Source of the DNA: Hippopus hippopus
Taxonomy: Eukaryota > Mollusca > Bivalvia > Cardiida > Cardiidae
Length of the DNA: 64,000 nucleotides
Reading direction: 5' to 3'
NCBI GenBank assembly: GCA_946811185.2
Contig: OX328110.1
Coordinates: 14,488,516 to 14,552,515 of the forward strand
Part shown: positions 1 through 13,200 of the stretch, in pieces
Layout of the letters: each line of letters begins with the position of its first letter
Position numbering within the stretch: position 1 is the stretch's first letter
The notes under the pieces: model-generated
Database searches by the model: none
Seen by the model: only the letters and a program-made list of their open reading frames with translations
What the model was told of the DNA's origin: nothing
Position numbers and translations under genes: made by a program

Positions 1-116
1 AAAATTACTGCTTAAAGTGCTAGAGTAAACAAAGGATGATACTTTATAAACTGAGGAGCCTAATTTTGATCTTTGCTATACTAAAATGTGGTAAACAGAC
101 CGTGAAAGACTTACTG

Positions 117-706
117 TAACTCTTTACCAAACAACAAAGTTTTAGACTTGTCCACATTGAAAATATTTGCAGACATATAGGATCTGACATGAGTGGGCTT
201 TTGAGATAAGATTTTATTAAACGAGTCAAGGGAAATGTTATTAAGCGAGTCTTTGGCGAGCTTAATAACATTTTTCCTTGACGAGTTTAATAAAATTTTA
301 TCTCAAACGTCCACGAATGTCAGATTCTTTTTATCACATAACGACATTTCACAAAATATTGATTAAATGATGTAAAAACATTCATAAATGCACCCGCGGT
401 AATATCCATAAGACCCATTCACTTCTATGTAATACGTACAAAATGACATCAAAAATGACATCACACAAATGTGATATCAAACATGTATGAGATAAGAAAA
501 TTCGTAATGGGTATATTACACTGAAAACAAGGAAGGTTATGTGGTAAAATAATATGAATGTGGAATTTGTCTTTGAAAGGGTAGAAAATAGTGGGAAAAG
601 CAGAACATGTTGGTTACCAGCATTTTCTCCCTTTTTCCCACAAAGTTTTCAAAAGGTTTCTTTCTCAGGGTTGTTAAAACTCCGGTTTTGTTGTAAAGGG
701 TTAAAC
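117..706 (-). mobile_element. TTAA-hairpin MITE, split copy
   Basis: Begins CTCTTTACCAAACAACAAAG and ends TGTAAAGGGTTAA. The central hairpin (about 585-655) is partly degraded. Interrupted by foldback element D. Confidence 0.6.
181..545. mobile_element. foldback element D inside a TTAA MITE
   Basis: Inverted arms of about 65 bp (181-245 and 260-325) share TTGAGATAAGATTTTATTAA. The element lies between the two halves of a MITE (117-180 and about 545-703). A diverged relative of one arm is at 40,915-40,975. Confidence 0.6.
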
Positions 707-1230
707 GGATAGATGTGCATGTTCATGAAATACATGTATATACATGTATGTGACCCTGAGTGCTGTTGCAGGTCTTACATGCTTTTGAAGGCAATGTAGG
801 TGAAGATCAGACTGTATAGAAATATGAAGTCTGATCTTGGATCTTCTCTTACATGTTGAAATATTTTGCTAAAACAAACACTAGTTACATATTAAAAAAA
901 CTTATATATTAAAAGAATCTGATCTTGATCTACACTGTCCACAGATGCTACTAAAGTAGGGTTTAGTTCTTTCACAACTTATTAGCAGTTTAACGACGTG
1001 TATGACGAATTTTTCTTACGGACAGATTGTTTTAAAACTTTGCACATACAAAGCTCATCATGTCTCTAGGAGATAACAGTAAAAAAAGAAAGATGTGGGT
1101 CATCATGCTCATTTCTGAGAAATTCGCCTTTGCAAAAGGTATATACAGTTCCGAAATTCAGCTTATATTGGATTTAAAGCGTCTTTCTTTAATAGTCAGT
1201 TAAACAGGAGAATTACAGGAAAAATATACA

Positions 1231-1408
1231 AATATACATCATTTTAAGGTGGCAAAAATGACTAAATTTGACCTTGATAGGGTAGAAAACATTGTGGGAA
1301 ACGGAGAAAATGCTGGTTATTAGTATTTTCTCCGTTTCCCACAATGTTTTCAAAAGCCTTCTTCCTCAAGGTCATTAAATGTCAGGATTGTGTGGTAAAA
1401 GGTTAATA
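1231..1408 (-). mobile_element. TTAA-hairpin MITE, truncated
   Basis: Hairpin intact (about 1,284-1,355, arms GAAAACATTGTGGGAAACGG). Right end GTGTGGTAAAAGGTTAA; left end missing. Confidence 0.75.
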
Positions 1409-1841
1409 AGCACAGCAGACATTTTATCAAAGTTATGTAAAATGACCAAAATGTTGTATTTTTCAGACTCTTTCTCTCAAAAAATTGCATCAAATCTACA
1501 GTAATATCAGACAGCACATTCTGTGCAGTCTTATCTTGATCTACAAAGTACACTGTGTGCTAAAGCAACTACTGATACATACATGTACATGTAATTTCTC
1601 CAAGGGTTTAAAATCATAAAAAGTCCACTGAAAAGTTAGTTTCTCCTCAATACCTAAAATGGCAAGATCATACATAATGAAGTAATTAATTTGTGCTGTC
1701 TACAAATTTCTGTAGAGTGCCCATTAGCTGAACAATTAAAGTCAAAATATGCCTCTTTTAATCCATCATCTATGGACTGTTTCTGTAAGATTTCCTGGGA
1801 AAGATCAGGCAGAGAGGATACATATGGTTGGTGATTACTAG

Positions 1842-2356
1842 TGAATCTTTACCACACAAAGAAAATTCTAGATTTGTCTACATTGAAAATACTTGCAGAT
1901 GAAAAATCATATGTGGCTCAAATTATGAGATTTGTCAGTGAACATGTAGAAAACATTGGTTGGTTGGTTGGTTGTATTGGGGTTTAACGCCACTTTAACA
2001 GCTAAGGTCATATCATGGCAGTCGGTGACACACATGTGTTTCCTGGCTTTCTCACACCAGTACTAACACAACTTTCTTTCCAAAGCCACCGACTACTTTT
2101 CTCACATGCTTCAGCAGAGGTGAGAGGCGAAAATACGCCGGAAAGAAAGTTCGCCTCAACCAGGTATCAAACTCACAACCACCAGGTCATGAGTCCGACA
2201 CGCTCACCACTGAGCCACCCGGGCGGGGCTGTAGAAAACATTGTGGAAAAAGGAGAAAATGCTGGTAACCAGCATTTTCTCTTTTTCCCACAATGTTTTT
2301 AAAAGCATTCTCCATAATGGTAATTAAAACATGGGATTGCTTGGTAATGGGTTAGC
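1842..2356 (-). mobile_element. TTAA-hairpin MITE interrupted by a SINE
   Basis: Left end CTTTACCACACAAAG, hairpin at about 2,231-2,300. The SINE (1,959-2,229) is flanked by a 14-bp duplication of MITE sequence. Confidence 0.85.
1959..2229 (-). mobile_element. tRNA-derived SINE, full length
   Basis: On the minus strand the head reads GGGTGGCTCAGTGGTGAGCG (A box) and GTGAGTTTGATACC (B box), like a tRNA. The tail ends in ACCAACCAACC repeats. Target duplication TGTAGAAAACATTG at 1,945-1,958 and 2,230-2,243. Confidence 0.9.
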
Positions 2357-2357
2357 T

Positions 2358-3010
2358 TTTTACAAGAGGAAAGAATTTTAGACTCGTCCAAATTAAAAGC
2401 ATTTGAAGACGAGAACACTATCATATGTGACTGAAATGATGAGATTTGTCTTCAATACGATAGAAAGCAGTGTTGGAAAAAAAGACAATGCAGGTACGGC
2501 AATCAGCATTTTCTCCTCTCCGTATGTTTTCAAAAGCCTTCTTCTATGGGACTGTTAAAATAAAGGATTGTTTTATAAATGGTTAGAGCTGAACCTATTT
2601 TTTTCTTGTTTAGTACCAGGGTGTAGCGACTGTAATGCAAAAACATTTAATTTCCATAGGGAAAATTTAATATTCTCTACCTTTAATTAATTCTTTGTTT
2701 TGGACACAAAGATGATAATTAACTGTTATCTGCCTGAATTATTTGATACCTCACTTATAAGGTCCTGGTATAAATTTGCAGACAATTTTGAAATCATCCT
2801 TAGTATTATCAAATATAAACCAGTGCATTTAAACACCACTAAAATTTCAGGAGGTCATGATAAACCCCCTACCAAATAACATTTCAGACCCAACCATGTT
2901 AAAAGCACTGAGAGACAGCCAAACAAATGAGGCTAAAACAATGGACTTTTTCTGTGAAAGGATAAAAAACTATGTAGAAAAAGGAGGAAACGGTAGTTAC
3001 CAGAATGATG
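2358..3010. repeat. two decayed TTAA-hairpin MITE relics
   Basis: 2,358-2,590 keeps the TTTTAGACTCGTCC, GCATTTTCTCC and TTTATAAATGGTTA landmarks. 2,855-3,005 keeps only a left half. Hairpins are broken by substitutions. No gene between 1 and 4,009. Confidence 0.55.
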
Positions 3011-3376
3011 TAAGTTTCCTATGCTTAATTTGTAAATTTGTTAACTTTTCAGTAATGTCCATAATTTTCACAGACATACCTCGTAGTCAGGTCTAAAATT
3101 TTGTCACAGACTTCAGGATTGATCACCAACAAACATACAAGCATTACATTATTAATTATTATGGCTGTTACCTTCCACTTGTAAAGAACAGAGAGCACTT
3201 TGTGTTCCCTTGGGCTTTATTTTCTGCATTCTGTACTTTATCACTTAGTGTTTTGTCTACTGCCACCTGTTTCCTGCAAATATTTTTGTGATTTTCAAAT
3301 CTTGGCATGTTCTAGGAACATGGAATTAATGAAACTGACCTCTTCAATTCTATAAACAACCAAAATATTGCAACGT

Positions 3377-3382
3377 TTTATT
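3377..3382 (-). promoter_or_regulatory. candidate poly(A) signal for HFM1
   Basis: AATAAA on the minus strand about 630 nt past the stop codon. A second AATAAA lies near 3,216. Neither is supported by transcript data. Confidence 0.2.
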
Positions 3383-3397
3383 TGGCAGAGCATGTAT

Positions 3398-3655
3398 GAG
3401 CTGCTCTCTGGCAAAAAGACATTTCATGCATCCTTGTTATACTTGATACCAAGCAAGTAACCACATAATGATGGATCTATAAAATCCATTTTGTCTAACA
3501 ACCGACTAAGTCATGAGGTAGAATGGTCCTTGGACATGCAGAAATTCGACCAAAAGCAGAAAGTTTCCTCACAGGTCAGCCTGTGCAGAATTGATGCTTT
3601 CTGCAGATGAATGAAACCCCCTTTTCACAGAACATAGCTTGTATCAAAGTAGCTG
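3398..3655. mobile_element. foldback MITE family B, decayed
   Basis: Ends related to TGAGC(C/T)GTGCTCTG and, inverted, CTTTTCACAGAACATAGCT. Interior shares GTCCTTGGACAT and AGGTCAGCCTG with the other family B copies. Confidence 0.7.
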
Positions 3656-3781
3656 ACAGTTCTGTGCTGTCTGATCTTGATCTGTTCTATCCGGAAAAGT
3701 GACATATGATTTGTTTAGTATTTCAAGGACTTAAAAATCAAGATAATCTTGATAAAATGTAAAACAAAGAGAATGTAACAT

Positions 3782-3999
3782 TTAACCCTGTAGTACACAA
3801 TCCCGAGTTTTAACGACCCAGAGAAAGAAAGCTGTTGAAAACATTGTGGGAAAAGGAGAAAATGCTGGTAACCAGCATTTTCTTCTTTTCCCACAATGTT
3901 TTCTTATCTTTTACAGACAAATTCCATTATTTACAATGTCCTTTTGAAATGCTTCCAATTTGGACCTGTCTAAAATTTTGTCTTCTGGTAAAGAGTTAA
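3782..3999 (+). mobile_element. TTAA-hairpin MITE beside the HFM1 stop
   Basis: TTAA at both ends (3,782-3,785, 3,996-3,999). Hairpin at about 3,836-3,903 with loop CTGGTAACCAG. Lies 10 bp past the HFM1 stop, hence probably transcribed in its 3'UTR. Confidence 0.9.
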
Positions 4000-4009
4000 T
4001 CTGGTAGAT

Positions 4010-4255
4010 TCAACTGAACAAGACAGTAAAAGTCAAGAACGCCAACCTGTCATCATTCAAATCCGCATCATAAACTTTGGCAGACTCAGAACAGTTTCCA
4101 TTTTTCATGGTATTATCCTGTTTGGAGGTTGTAGGTGAAGCAGCATCACAAAACTGAAGGAAATTGTCATCATCACTCCAGCTCTCTATCTCTGTGCCTG
4201 CAGATTGGTTTGGTGAGACATCTTTGTGCTGTGAATTGGATATCCAAGCCAAAAC
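4010..4255 (-). CDS. HFM1: HFM1 exon 35 (terminal, stop codon)
   Basis: Opens [14 protein letters not shown], includes the acidic [18 protein letters not shown], and ends in TGA at 4,010-4,012. Acceptor TTTGTTAG. No similarity proves that it is terminal. The stop lies 10 bp from a MITE. Confidence 0.65.
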   Translation of the reverse strand, partial: VLAWISNSQHKDVSPNQSAGTEIESWSDDDNFLQFCDAASPTTSKQDNTMKNGNCSESAKVYDADLNDDRLAFLTFTVLFS

Positions 4256-7200
4256 CTAACAAAAAGAAGTAACATTATTTTAACACTTTAACTCTTTACC
4301 AAACGACAAAATTTAGATTAGTCGAAATTGAAAGCATTAGCAGACGACAAAATAAAAGTGACTGAAAAATTGAAATTTGTTTGGGGAAGGTTAGAAAACA
4401 TTGTGGGAAAAGGACAAAATGCTGGTTACCAGCATTTTCTCCTTTTCCCACTATGTTTTCAAAAGGTTTCTTTCTAAGGGTCATTAAAAGTCGGGATTGT
4501 GTGGCAAAGAGTTAAGCGCTAAATAGATGACTTGTACTTTCTTGATCGGGAAAACTGACCAAAGCTTTGCAATGTAGGGAGTTTTTGCCATACTGTATCA
4601 CAAAATAGCTGACAATTTAGATTTAAGAACAGACTGCACATTCTGACATGTGTCAAATCTGACCTATCAAATGGGTCAACTAGACAAAATATTGTCCCTT
4701 ATGTTGGCCTCACACAGTTCCAGAATCTACTAAGGGTGTTACTAAGAATAGAGAATTTTATTAGAAGTTAGCCCAAAACAGTGGCTGACAGACACTCAGC
4801 AGCCAAAGCAAGTGCGGTGCTTATATTATGTCATACAATGGCTGAGATACCCTTACAAATCGTCTAATGTTTTCATGAAGAGAGATGAATTTTTCTTTTT
4901 CTTCCATTAAACAATAGATAAAAACATTTTTTTTATGGATAAAATCACATTCATTACTTTAATAATGTGGCATCAGCAGTATTAGAACCAGGGGTCAAAA
5001 GCCAAAAATGCACTATGAAATTGAAAGGGGATAGAACATTTGGCATGCACCACCCATAATAATGGCAAACTCATAGGCTTATATTATTTACTGATAAATC
5101 ATGACAATCCACAGGAAAGTATGTATAAAGTTACTGTTACAATATAATTGACCCCACAGACATCAACTCTTTCATGTCAACTTAAATTCCCTGGGTCAGA
5201 AAGAAACTTGTAAATGAAATTACATGTAAAAACAATATACCTGACCATACTTATGAGAGTTTTCACTCTCTCTAGAATATTTTTCACCAGCTTTACAATT
5301 CATCAAATTACTTCCTGACATGGAAATATTCATAGTTTGGTCACAGTTTCCAGCGGCTGTTCCAACTCTCTGCATCACAATTTTGTTTGTTTCACTTCTG
5401 GCAGGATATTTGTTGTGGAGATAATCACTGGCAGTGGAAGATTGAGAACTAAAGTAACTGGTCCATTTTGAATGACGAGTCTCTTCCTCACTCTCATAGC
5501 ATTCTATAGCATCTTCTGTATTAATATCAGCAGAATCCTTTGGCTTTATTTCCAAGTCCATCCTATTGAATTAATAGAGGATGTTTTCTTTACTATGAAA
5601 GACTCGGACATGGTTTCAGAGAGGACACAAAAATGTACAGCATCTACACCACACTATTTAGTATCTGTTTTGTCACATTATCGTACAATTCAAACAAACC
5701 AAAAACTATCAAGTAAAAACACTGAAATTAAGTGTACCAGTTTACCTTGATCTTACATTAAATCAAAAACCTTCCCAATCTCTTACATGCTACAGCCAGT
5801 CAAGTGTTTTTTATTTTACTTCTGGTAATTATTTGTCTGCAGGTTATGCTAATGTCAATGTCAACAGAGTTACTCCCTAACAGCCATAACAGCAGTTTCT
5901 AAAACCCATGTACATCAAAATTTGCCAAATACATTTTGACATTGAAGCAACTGCAAAGTTGCACATGCAAAAACCTTATATTTTATATGCAAAATGTATA
6001 AAAAAAGCAAACTGAAGTAGGGCCAATAATTATGTCAAAAGGATACTGACATATACTTTTGCATTGCTTACAGCTTGATAAGGAAAAGCAACAAAATATC
6101 AAAATTGAATGTAAATAGTAATCAAAACTAATTTGTAGTTTTATCTTTAAGTCAGTGTCACATCACTCACATAATACATGGATCTATGGTGATAAGATAA
6201 ACCGACTTCCTTGGTTACTGTTGCCAAGGGCTCCCAAACAACCGCAGTAAATACGTATACAGTATAGCAGATAGCCTACTTAAATCGTGCTGTCATGACT
6301 ATTTTTCTTGATAAAATTCCGGAAAAAATATTTTTATCATATGTTTCTGCCGATGATGAATTCTCGGTAAGTAATTTAAAGATGCTTGAACTAATTTAAA
6401 CAAGGATATGTACAAAAAGGGTGAATTACAGTGACTACGAACAATGTAACAGATCTGCTTGTATTTTACCAAAGTTTTGAACTTCAGTGAGAAAGAATAA
6501 AAGACATCAATGAAACTCCGTTTTGCCACAGAATAATAGAATTAAAGATACTTATTGTTTTCGTAAGGTTAGTAAAGTCATCTGAACTTCATACCCAATT
6601 AAATAACACTGAATTACAAGCATTTCGAAAAATTTGTAGATTGCCTGATTCTACAGAGAGGTGTAAGTTTATGAAAAATTTCGATACCAGGTTAAGAGAA
6701 AAAGGGTTGTCTGATGATTTTATAATGCGTTAAGTTCGCGTCAATTAGCAAACTTGTTAATATCAGTGACGGTAGTTTGTTTTATCTTATGATATACTAA
6801 AGACAACGGGTGGTCAAGTTGATTAGAGCGGCAAATTGGTTTGCAATCAAACACACTTCCTATCAACAGTTTACCGACACACCCTTTGACATGGCAGATG
6901 TGCTAATCCACTTTAACTCTTCACCAAATGACAAAATTTTAGCACAATCCAAACTCAAACCAATTGCAGACAACAAAATAAATGACTCATCAATTGAAAT
7001 TTGTTTTTTTTAAAGAGCACAAAACAATGTGAGAAAAGGAGAAAATGAATGTTACCGGCATTTTCTCCCTTTTCCGCAAGGCTTTCAAAAGCTGTCTTTC
7101 TCAGGGTCGTTAAAACTCGGGCTTTTGTGGTAAATGGTTAAAACGGCTAAATCAAAAGAAAAAATTACAAGTTGCCTATACTGAGCTGAACTTTCACCAG

Positions 7201-10200
7201 TACAGAATTTAGACTTTTTTTATAATTGAAATCTGCTCTTAGTGAGGAAGACAGTAAGAGCTACACGTCAATGTGCTTATTGTAAATACTAGATAGTTTA
7301 AACTCAAGACTTCACTGCATGTAATTTGCAATCTGATCGATATCTACACATTCAGCATATTCTTCATGCACCAAGTGTTATGATTAACGTCAAACTCAAA
7401 CATTGATGACAAGTGCCACTTTTTGGATGTGCATAGGTTATTGAACAAGGTTAGATATTCAAGTAAATGTATTGTCATTTTATTAGTGTTTCATATAGAT
7501 CTATTTTTACCTTTGTTTTCCATTTTAAAACATTTGTGTCTCTTTCAGAATCTTTCAGAGGGGAAAAAACTATAGCTTAATTAATCCATTGTGTAATGAA
7601 GGGCTGATAGAACTCTTTTTATATGTCCCATTTTCAGTCATTATCATAATTCAAACTTGTCTACAGCCTCTGCGTGATCTCACGTCAGCGGTACACGTTC
7701 GCAAAGCACGTATGTTAACTTTTTCTTAAATTCAAACGTTTAAAACACAAAATAAATACTATCGCACCCCTCCAACGTTAACAGTCATTTGTTTGGAAGC
7801 CGAAATAGCTGACAACAAGGCTGCACGTCGGGTAAAATAAATGCGATGACCTGATTGGTCAAATATCGATTTCCACGGATCCATGTATGTATCATTCCAT
7901 TTCATCCAGGCATTTAACCCTTTACCAACAACAAAACTTTAGCTTTGTCCAAATTGAAAGCATTTGCAGATGACAATTTCAATGTGGCTCAAATGGTGCA
8001 ATTTTTTTTGACAGGGTAGAAAAAATTGTGGGAAAAGGAGAAAATGCTGGTCACCAGCATTTTCTCCTTTTGTCACCATGTTTTCAAAAGACTTCTTTCT
8101 CAGAGTCGCTAAAAGTTAGCCTTGTGCAGTGAAGGCTGAAAAGAAGATCCATTCTCACTCTTTTCACTATCCTATTTTGAAATGGTGCTGTGCAATCTTG
8201 CAATTATTTCAAGATGGCGCCTATCTATCGTAAATTGACAAAACAGTAGCCATGCGATCATGCATGCATGATGAATCTGTCACCAATGTCATTATTATTG
8301 TTATTAAAATTTGTTTTTACATCTGGAATGTTTCTTTTCCACTTTAAAAACTGTATTCTGAAAATTCCACTAGAACATATAAACCACAAGAATACCTGTC
8401 ATGGCTATATGTTGTTTGTCCCTGTATATTATTGAAATCATCTTGAAATCAACAAAACATGTATACCACAAGAATACCTGTCATGGCTATATAATGTTTG
8501 CCCCTGTATATTACTGAAATCGTCTTGAAATCACCAGAATATATATACCACAAGAATACCTGTCATGGCTATACCTCATTTGTCCTTGTATATTATTGAA
8601 ATCATCTTGAAATCACCAGAACATATATACCACAAGAATACCTGTCATGGCTATATGTTGCTTGTCCCTGTATATTATTGAAATCATCTGTGACTGTGTC
8701 ATTCCAATCTGCCATCTGACTTTCATGTTGACCATTTTTTCCAAAATAGACATACCCAAAATCTGTCTCCTGCTCCTCAAAACCAGGTCTGTCAATGAAA
8801 AAAATAAACTGTTTTTTTTTAAATTCCAACTCCTAACCAAACAACAAAATTTTAGACTAGTCCATATTGAGAGCATTTGCAGACAACATATTAAATGTAG
8901 CTGAAATGATGCTAAATGTCAGTGAAAGTGTAGAAAACCTTGTGGGAAAAGGAGAAAATGCTGGTAACCAGCATTTTCTCCTTTTCCCACAAGGTTTTCA
9001 AAAGGCCCCTTCTTCAGGGTCATTAAGACCAGGGATTGTTTGGTAAAGGATTAAACATACATGTAACACCTTACCAGATGGCAACATTTAAGACTTGTTC
9101 ATGTTACAGGTACACATATTCCTTTATGAAACAACAAAATTTGGGACTTGTCCAAATTTAATCTATTAACAGAAGACAGATTAAATATGGCTTGAATGGT
9201 TGTATTTGCCTATGAAATATTAGAAAACATTGTGGAAAAAGGAGAAAATGCGGAAAACCAGCATTTTATCCCTTTTCTCATAACATTTTCAAAAACTTGT
9301 CCAGGGTCATAAAAAAATGGGATTTTTTGGTAAAAAGTTAAAAACATTTGCAGACAGTAACTAAAATGTTGCTCTAGAGGCAGATACACACCAGAAGGCT
9401 GCAGAAAAAGTAACATACAGTTTATCAATAATCCAGTATCTTGATATTGCTATAGACAGATACTGGGTATAGAGAAAGAATGCAGTAGTAGAGCAGACAA
9501 TGAACAAAATTGAAATTTTACGTCAGCATTTTCTCCTTTTCCCACAATGTTTTCTTCCCCCACAAAAATAACTTTCAATTTCTGTGCAACATTTATTTTG
9601 TCTTCTGCAAATATTTTTTGGAAAAGTCCAAAATTTTGTCCTTTGGTAAAGGTGTAATTCATGTTTCCAGCAGTGCACTATACCACTACTTACACTGGAC
9701 AAGTATACTGAGGCTCAGTGTGATTATCCTTCTGCATGAACATATCAGTAGTCATCCCTCCATCATTAAAATCTAGATCTGGTAAAGAGTGGGTGTCTGT
9801 AAAGTCTTGCTGGGCTTCCTCTGTAATTATTGAGAGTAATATAAAAATCTAACATAACAAATATACAATGTAACCTTTGATAACTGGCCAATTTTATTGA
9901 TCCTTTCCAAGGTGACAAAGTTTGGACTCTTAAATTAAAAGCATCTGCAGAAAAAAAATTGAGTTTGGCAGAAATGAGCCAATATAGTCTGATAGGGTAG
10001 CCAACATTGTGGGAAAAGGAGAAGATGAGAAATTACAAGCAATTTCTCCTTTTCCACAATGTTGTCATAAGCCCCCTTGCTCAATGTCGAAAAAACTCAA
10101 GATAGCTTGGTTAAGGGTTAAGTACTGTATACATGGATACATACTTGGTTCGAAAAATTTGCTAAGTACCGATTAAGAACATTTTGCGTATGGAAATGTT

Positions 10201-13200
10201 TACAAATTCAAGAAACTCATTATTTGTTGGTATATACACAAATAGAAAAGTTTGCAAATTTTTCGAATTCACGAAATCGCAAAAATTTCCATGATGCAAA
10301 AATTTCCACTTATACAGTAGATTTCTGTGTTTAAAACCTTAACTTTAGGTTCTCTAACACCATGTTTAAATAGGACGTGAGGGTGTCTGTTAAACAGCCA
10401 TCTGTTTTAACCCCTACCAAACAATTCTTACGTTTAATGACCCTGGGGAAAGAGGCCTATGCAAACATCTGGGAAAAAGAGAAAACGCTGGCATTTTCTT
10501 TTTTTCTAACCAAGTTTCCTACTCTTTCAAAGACTAACTCCATTATTTGAGCAAACTTTGATTTTTGTGTTGTCTGCAAAGGCTTTCATTTCAGACAAGT
10601 CTGAAATTCTGTCATCTGTTAAAAATGTTAAAGAGGATTGTTTTGTAAAATTGTCCCTCTGGTAGCTGCTTAAAACAGGTTCTTTATGTCTATCTTTCCA
10701 TCTCCCACTCTGCCTCTTTCTCTGTCTCTCTCAAAGAAGTCATCACTACCAAAAAAAGTAGTTTCAAATGAGGTAGTGAAGCTATAGATAAATGTACCTT
10801 TCAAGATTTTTTAACCTTTTTTTTTATTCTCATTGGCCGAGCCAAGGATCAAACAAGGGACCCCCTGTTCTTGAGTCCAGTATGCTACCGACTGTGCTAC
10901 CGGGGCTCGGCATTTTTTTTTTGTTCTAAACAATGCATAAACACAAGAAAAATTTCACCCGTTCTCATCAGCCATTTTCAGACATACTGGTACCAAAATA
11001 ACCAAACTGTTTGTCAACAGTTAATTTCTAAGAATGTTTTAAAAATCAGTTTATTGCAAGGGTAGTTAATAAGACATAGTACCGGTATGTCATATATCAA
11101 TGCTTCACCCTTTACCAAACAATCTTAAGTTTAAACAACTCTGATAAAAAGGCTTTTAAAAACATTGAGGGAAAAGAAGAAAATGCTTGCAATCAGCATT
11201 TTCTTCTATCCTTGCAAATTTTTTTTGTCCTTTCAAAGGCAAATCACATGAATGGAGCCACATTTAATCTGTCATCAGCAGATGCTTTTGATTTGAACAT
11301 GTCCAAAATTTTGTTGTTTTGTAGAGAATTTGTATACAAACATTTTTTACATTACCTACTCTACAGATCTCCCTGTGCTTTTGATACATCTCCAGTTCAG
11401 GCCAGTCACTTTTCCCAAACAAAGCAGAAGGCTTCTCATCCTCCCTTTTTCTTTGTGGTAAATCTTTAGCAGTGTCACTTTTATATGGTGAGCAATATGG
11501 AACTGATTTCCTATTTCTTTGCAGGAAATCTTTTGCTGTTTCACTTTTGTATGGTGAGCAATATGGAAGGTCTCCATTTCTTTGTTGCAAACTTTCAGCC
11601 ATATTACTTTGATATAGTGAGGGATATGGAACAGTGGTCAATATTTCCTCCTCTGTAGTGAAGTTAGTATCGAAGTCAGAGTTTAAGTTGGTATCAAAGT
11701 GGCTTGTCTTATTTGTAAAGGAAGGATTTGGTGAATCATACACAAATGATGATCTGCGATTATAGGCATATTTAGTCAAGTCTATTGGCATCTTTTGACT
11801 TCCTTCATCAGCAAACTGTAAAATTCAAATAAATCTTTGAAGCCAATAATGTCCTTTTTACACACATCAACATCTTCAGATGTATTGTCCTTGTCTTGCA
11901 GAAAACCTTTCTTTTTCTTTGAATATATTAATTTATCGTACTAATAGCCCCATGCCTTCTTTGATAAAAAAAATTAGGCATAGAAATTAAAGTAAGCTAT
12001 TTAAAGAGAGAAGCCTTTAGAAAACATTGTGGGAAAGAAGAAAATGCTAGCATTCTCTCCTTTTCCCACAATGTTTCCTACACTTTCAAAGACAAATTTC
12101 ATCATTTGAGCTACAAGTTGTCATCTGCAAATGTCTTTAATTTGGACAAGGGTACATTTGTCCCATGTGGTAAAGGGTTAAGTCCCACTCAGCAGTCTAA
12201 GGGTTGATTCATGCTCACAATACATACATGTATTTGATAAGAATATTTTCCAAGTCATCTGCTAAAAATATGCTTCAGATGGCAATGAGTTAACTCTTTG
12301 CCAATCAACAAAATTTTAGACCAGTCTGAATTGAAAGCATAATGCAGGGTCTACATTCACCAACCATTTGGTTTAGCCAATCAGAAGTTGTGTTACTTTC
12401 CAGTTTGAAAAATCTTGGAGAATAAGACAAAGAATGTTCTTAAGAATGGTTGATGAAAACTGACCCAGGTTACATTTACCAGATGTAGCTCAACTATTAG
12501 GATGTGTCTTTGAAAGGGAAGAAAACATTGTGGGAAAAGGAGAAAATGCTGGTTACCAGCATTTTCTCCTTTTTCCACAGTGTTTTCAAAAGCCTTCATC
12601 TTCAGGGTCAGTAAAAGTCCAGACTGTGTGGTACAGGGTTTAGGTATTTTGGGCATTATGGAAGCTGCCAAGTTGGATAAATCCTGAAAAGCAATCTAGG
12701 CACATTCTGTTCACCAAATCATGATTGAGTTCTCTCAGCCTATTGCATACATAACTGTTTGAGCTGACAATCATATACAGATTGTGCCAAAAGGGGTCTG
12801 AGGATACAGCCACGTATGCATGAATTTTCAATGATACAATAAAGATTTGACCACCATCACTGGAAAGTCCTTTTCTTGACCAATCATAGTTGTCTTCTGC
12901 ATCATCAAAGTCAATGTTTCTTATTTAATTAGATTTTTTACTCATGAACAATATTAATAGCCATCTTGTTAAAAAGGAAGGTTTTTTTTAACATCTAATG
13001 TACCTAAGGTATCTAACGTTCCATATGGAAAGCATCTGCATGCTACAAATTAGATGTCACTCAAATGATGTAATGTGCCCTTGAAATAGTAGAAAACAGA
13101 ATGGTCTACAGAGAAAGTGCTGCTTGTCCCACCATGTTTCCAAAGCCTTCTTCCGTAGGGTCATTAAAACATGGGGTGGTTAGGTTAAGGGCTTACAGTA

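Noticed and set aside
2015..2302. 95-residue plus-strand frame
   Set aside because: It lies over a SINE and a MITE hairpin; the sequence is the reverse complement of a tRNA-like head.
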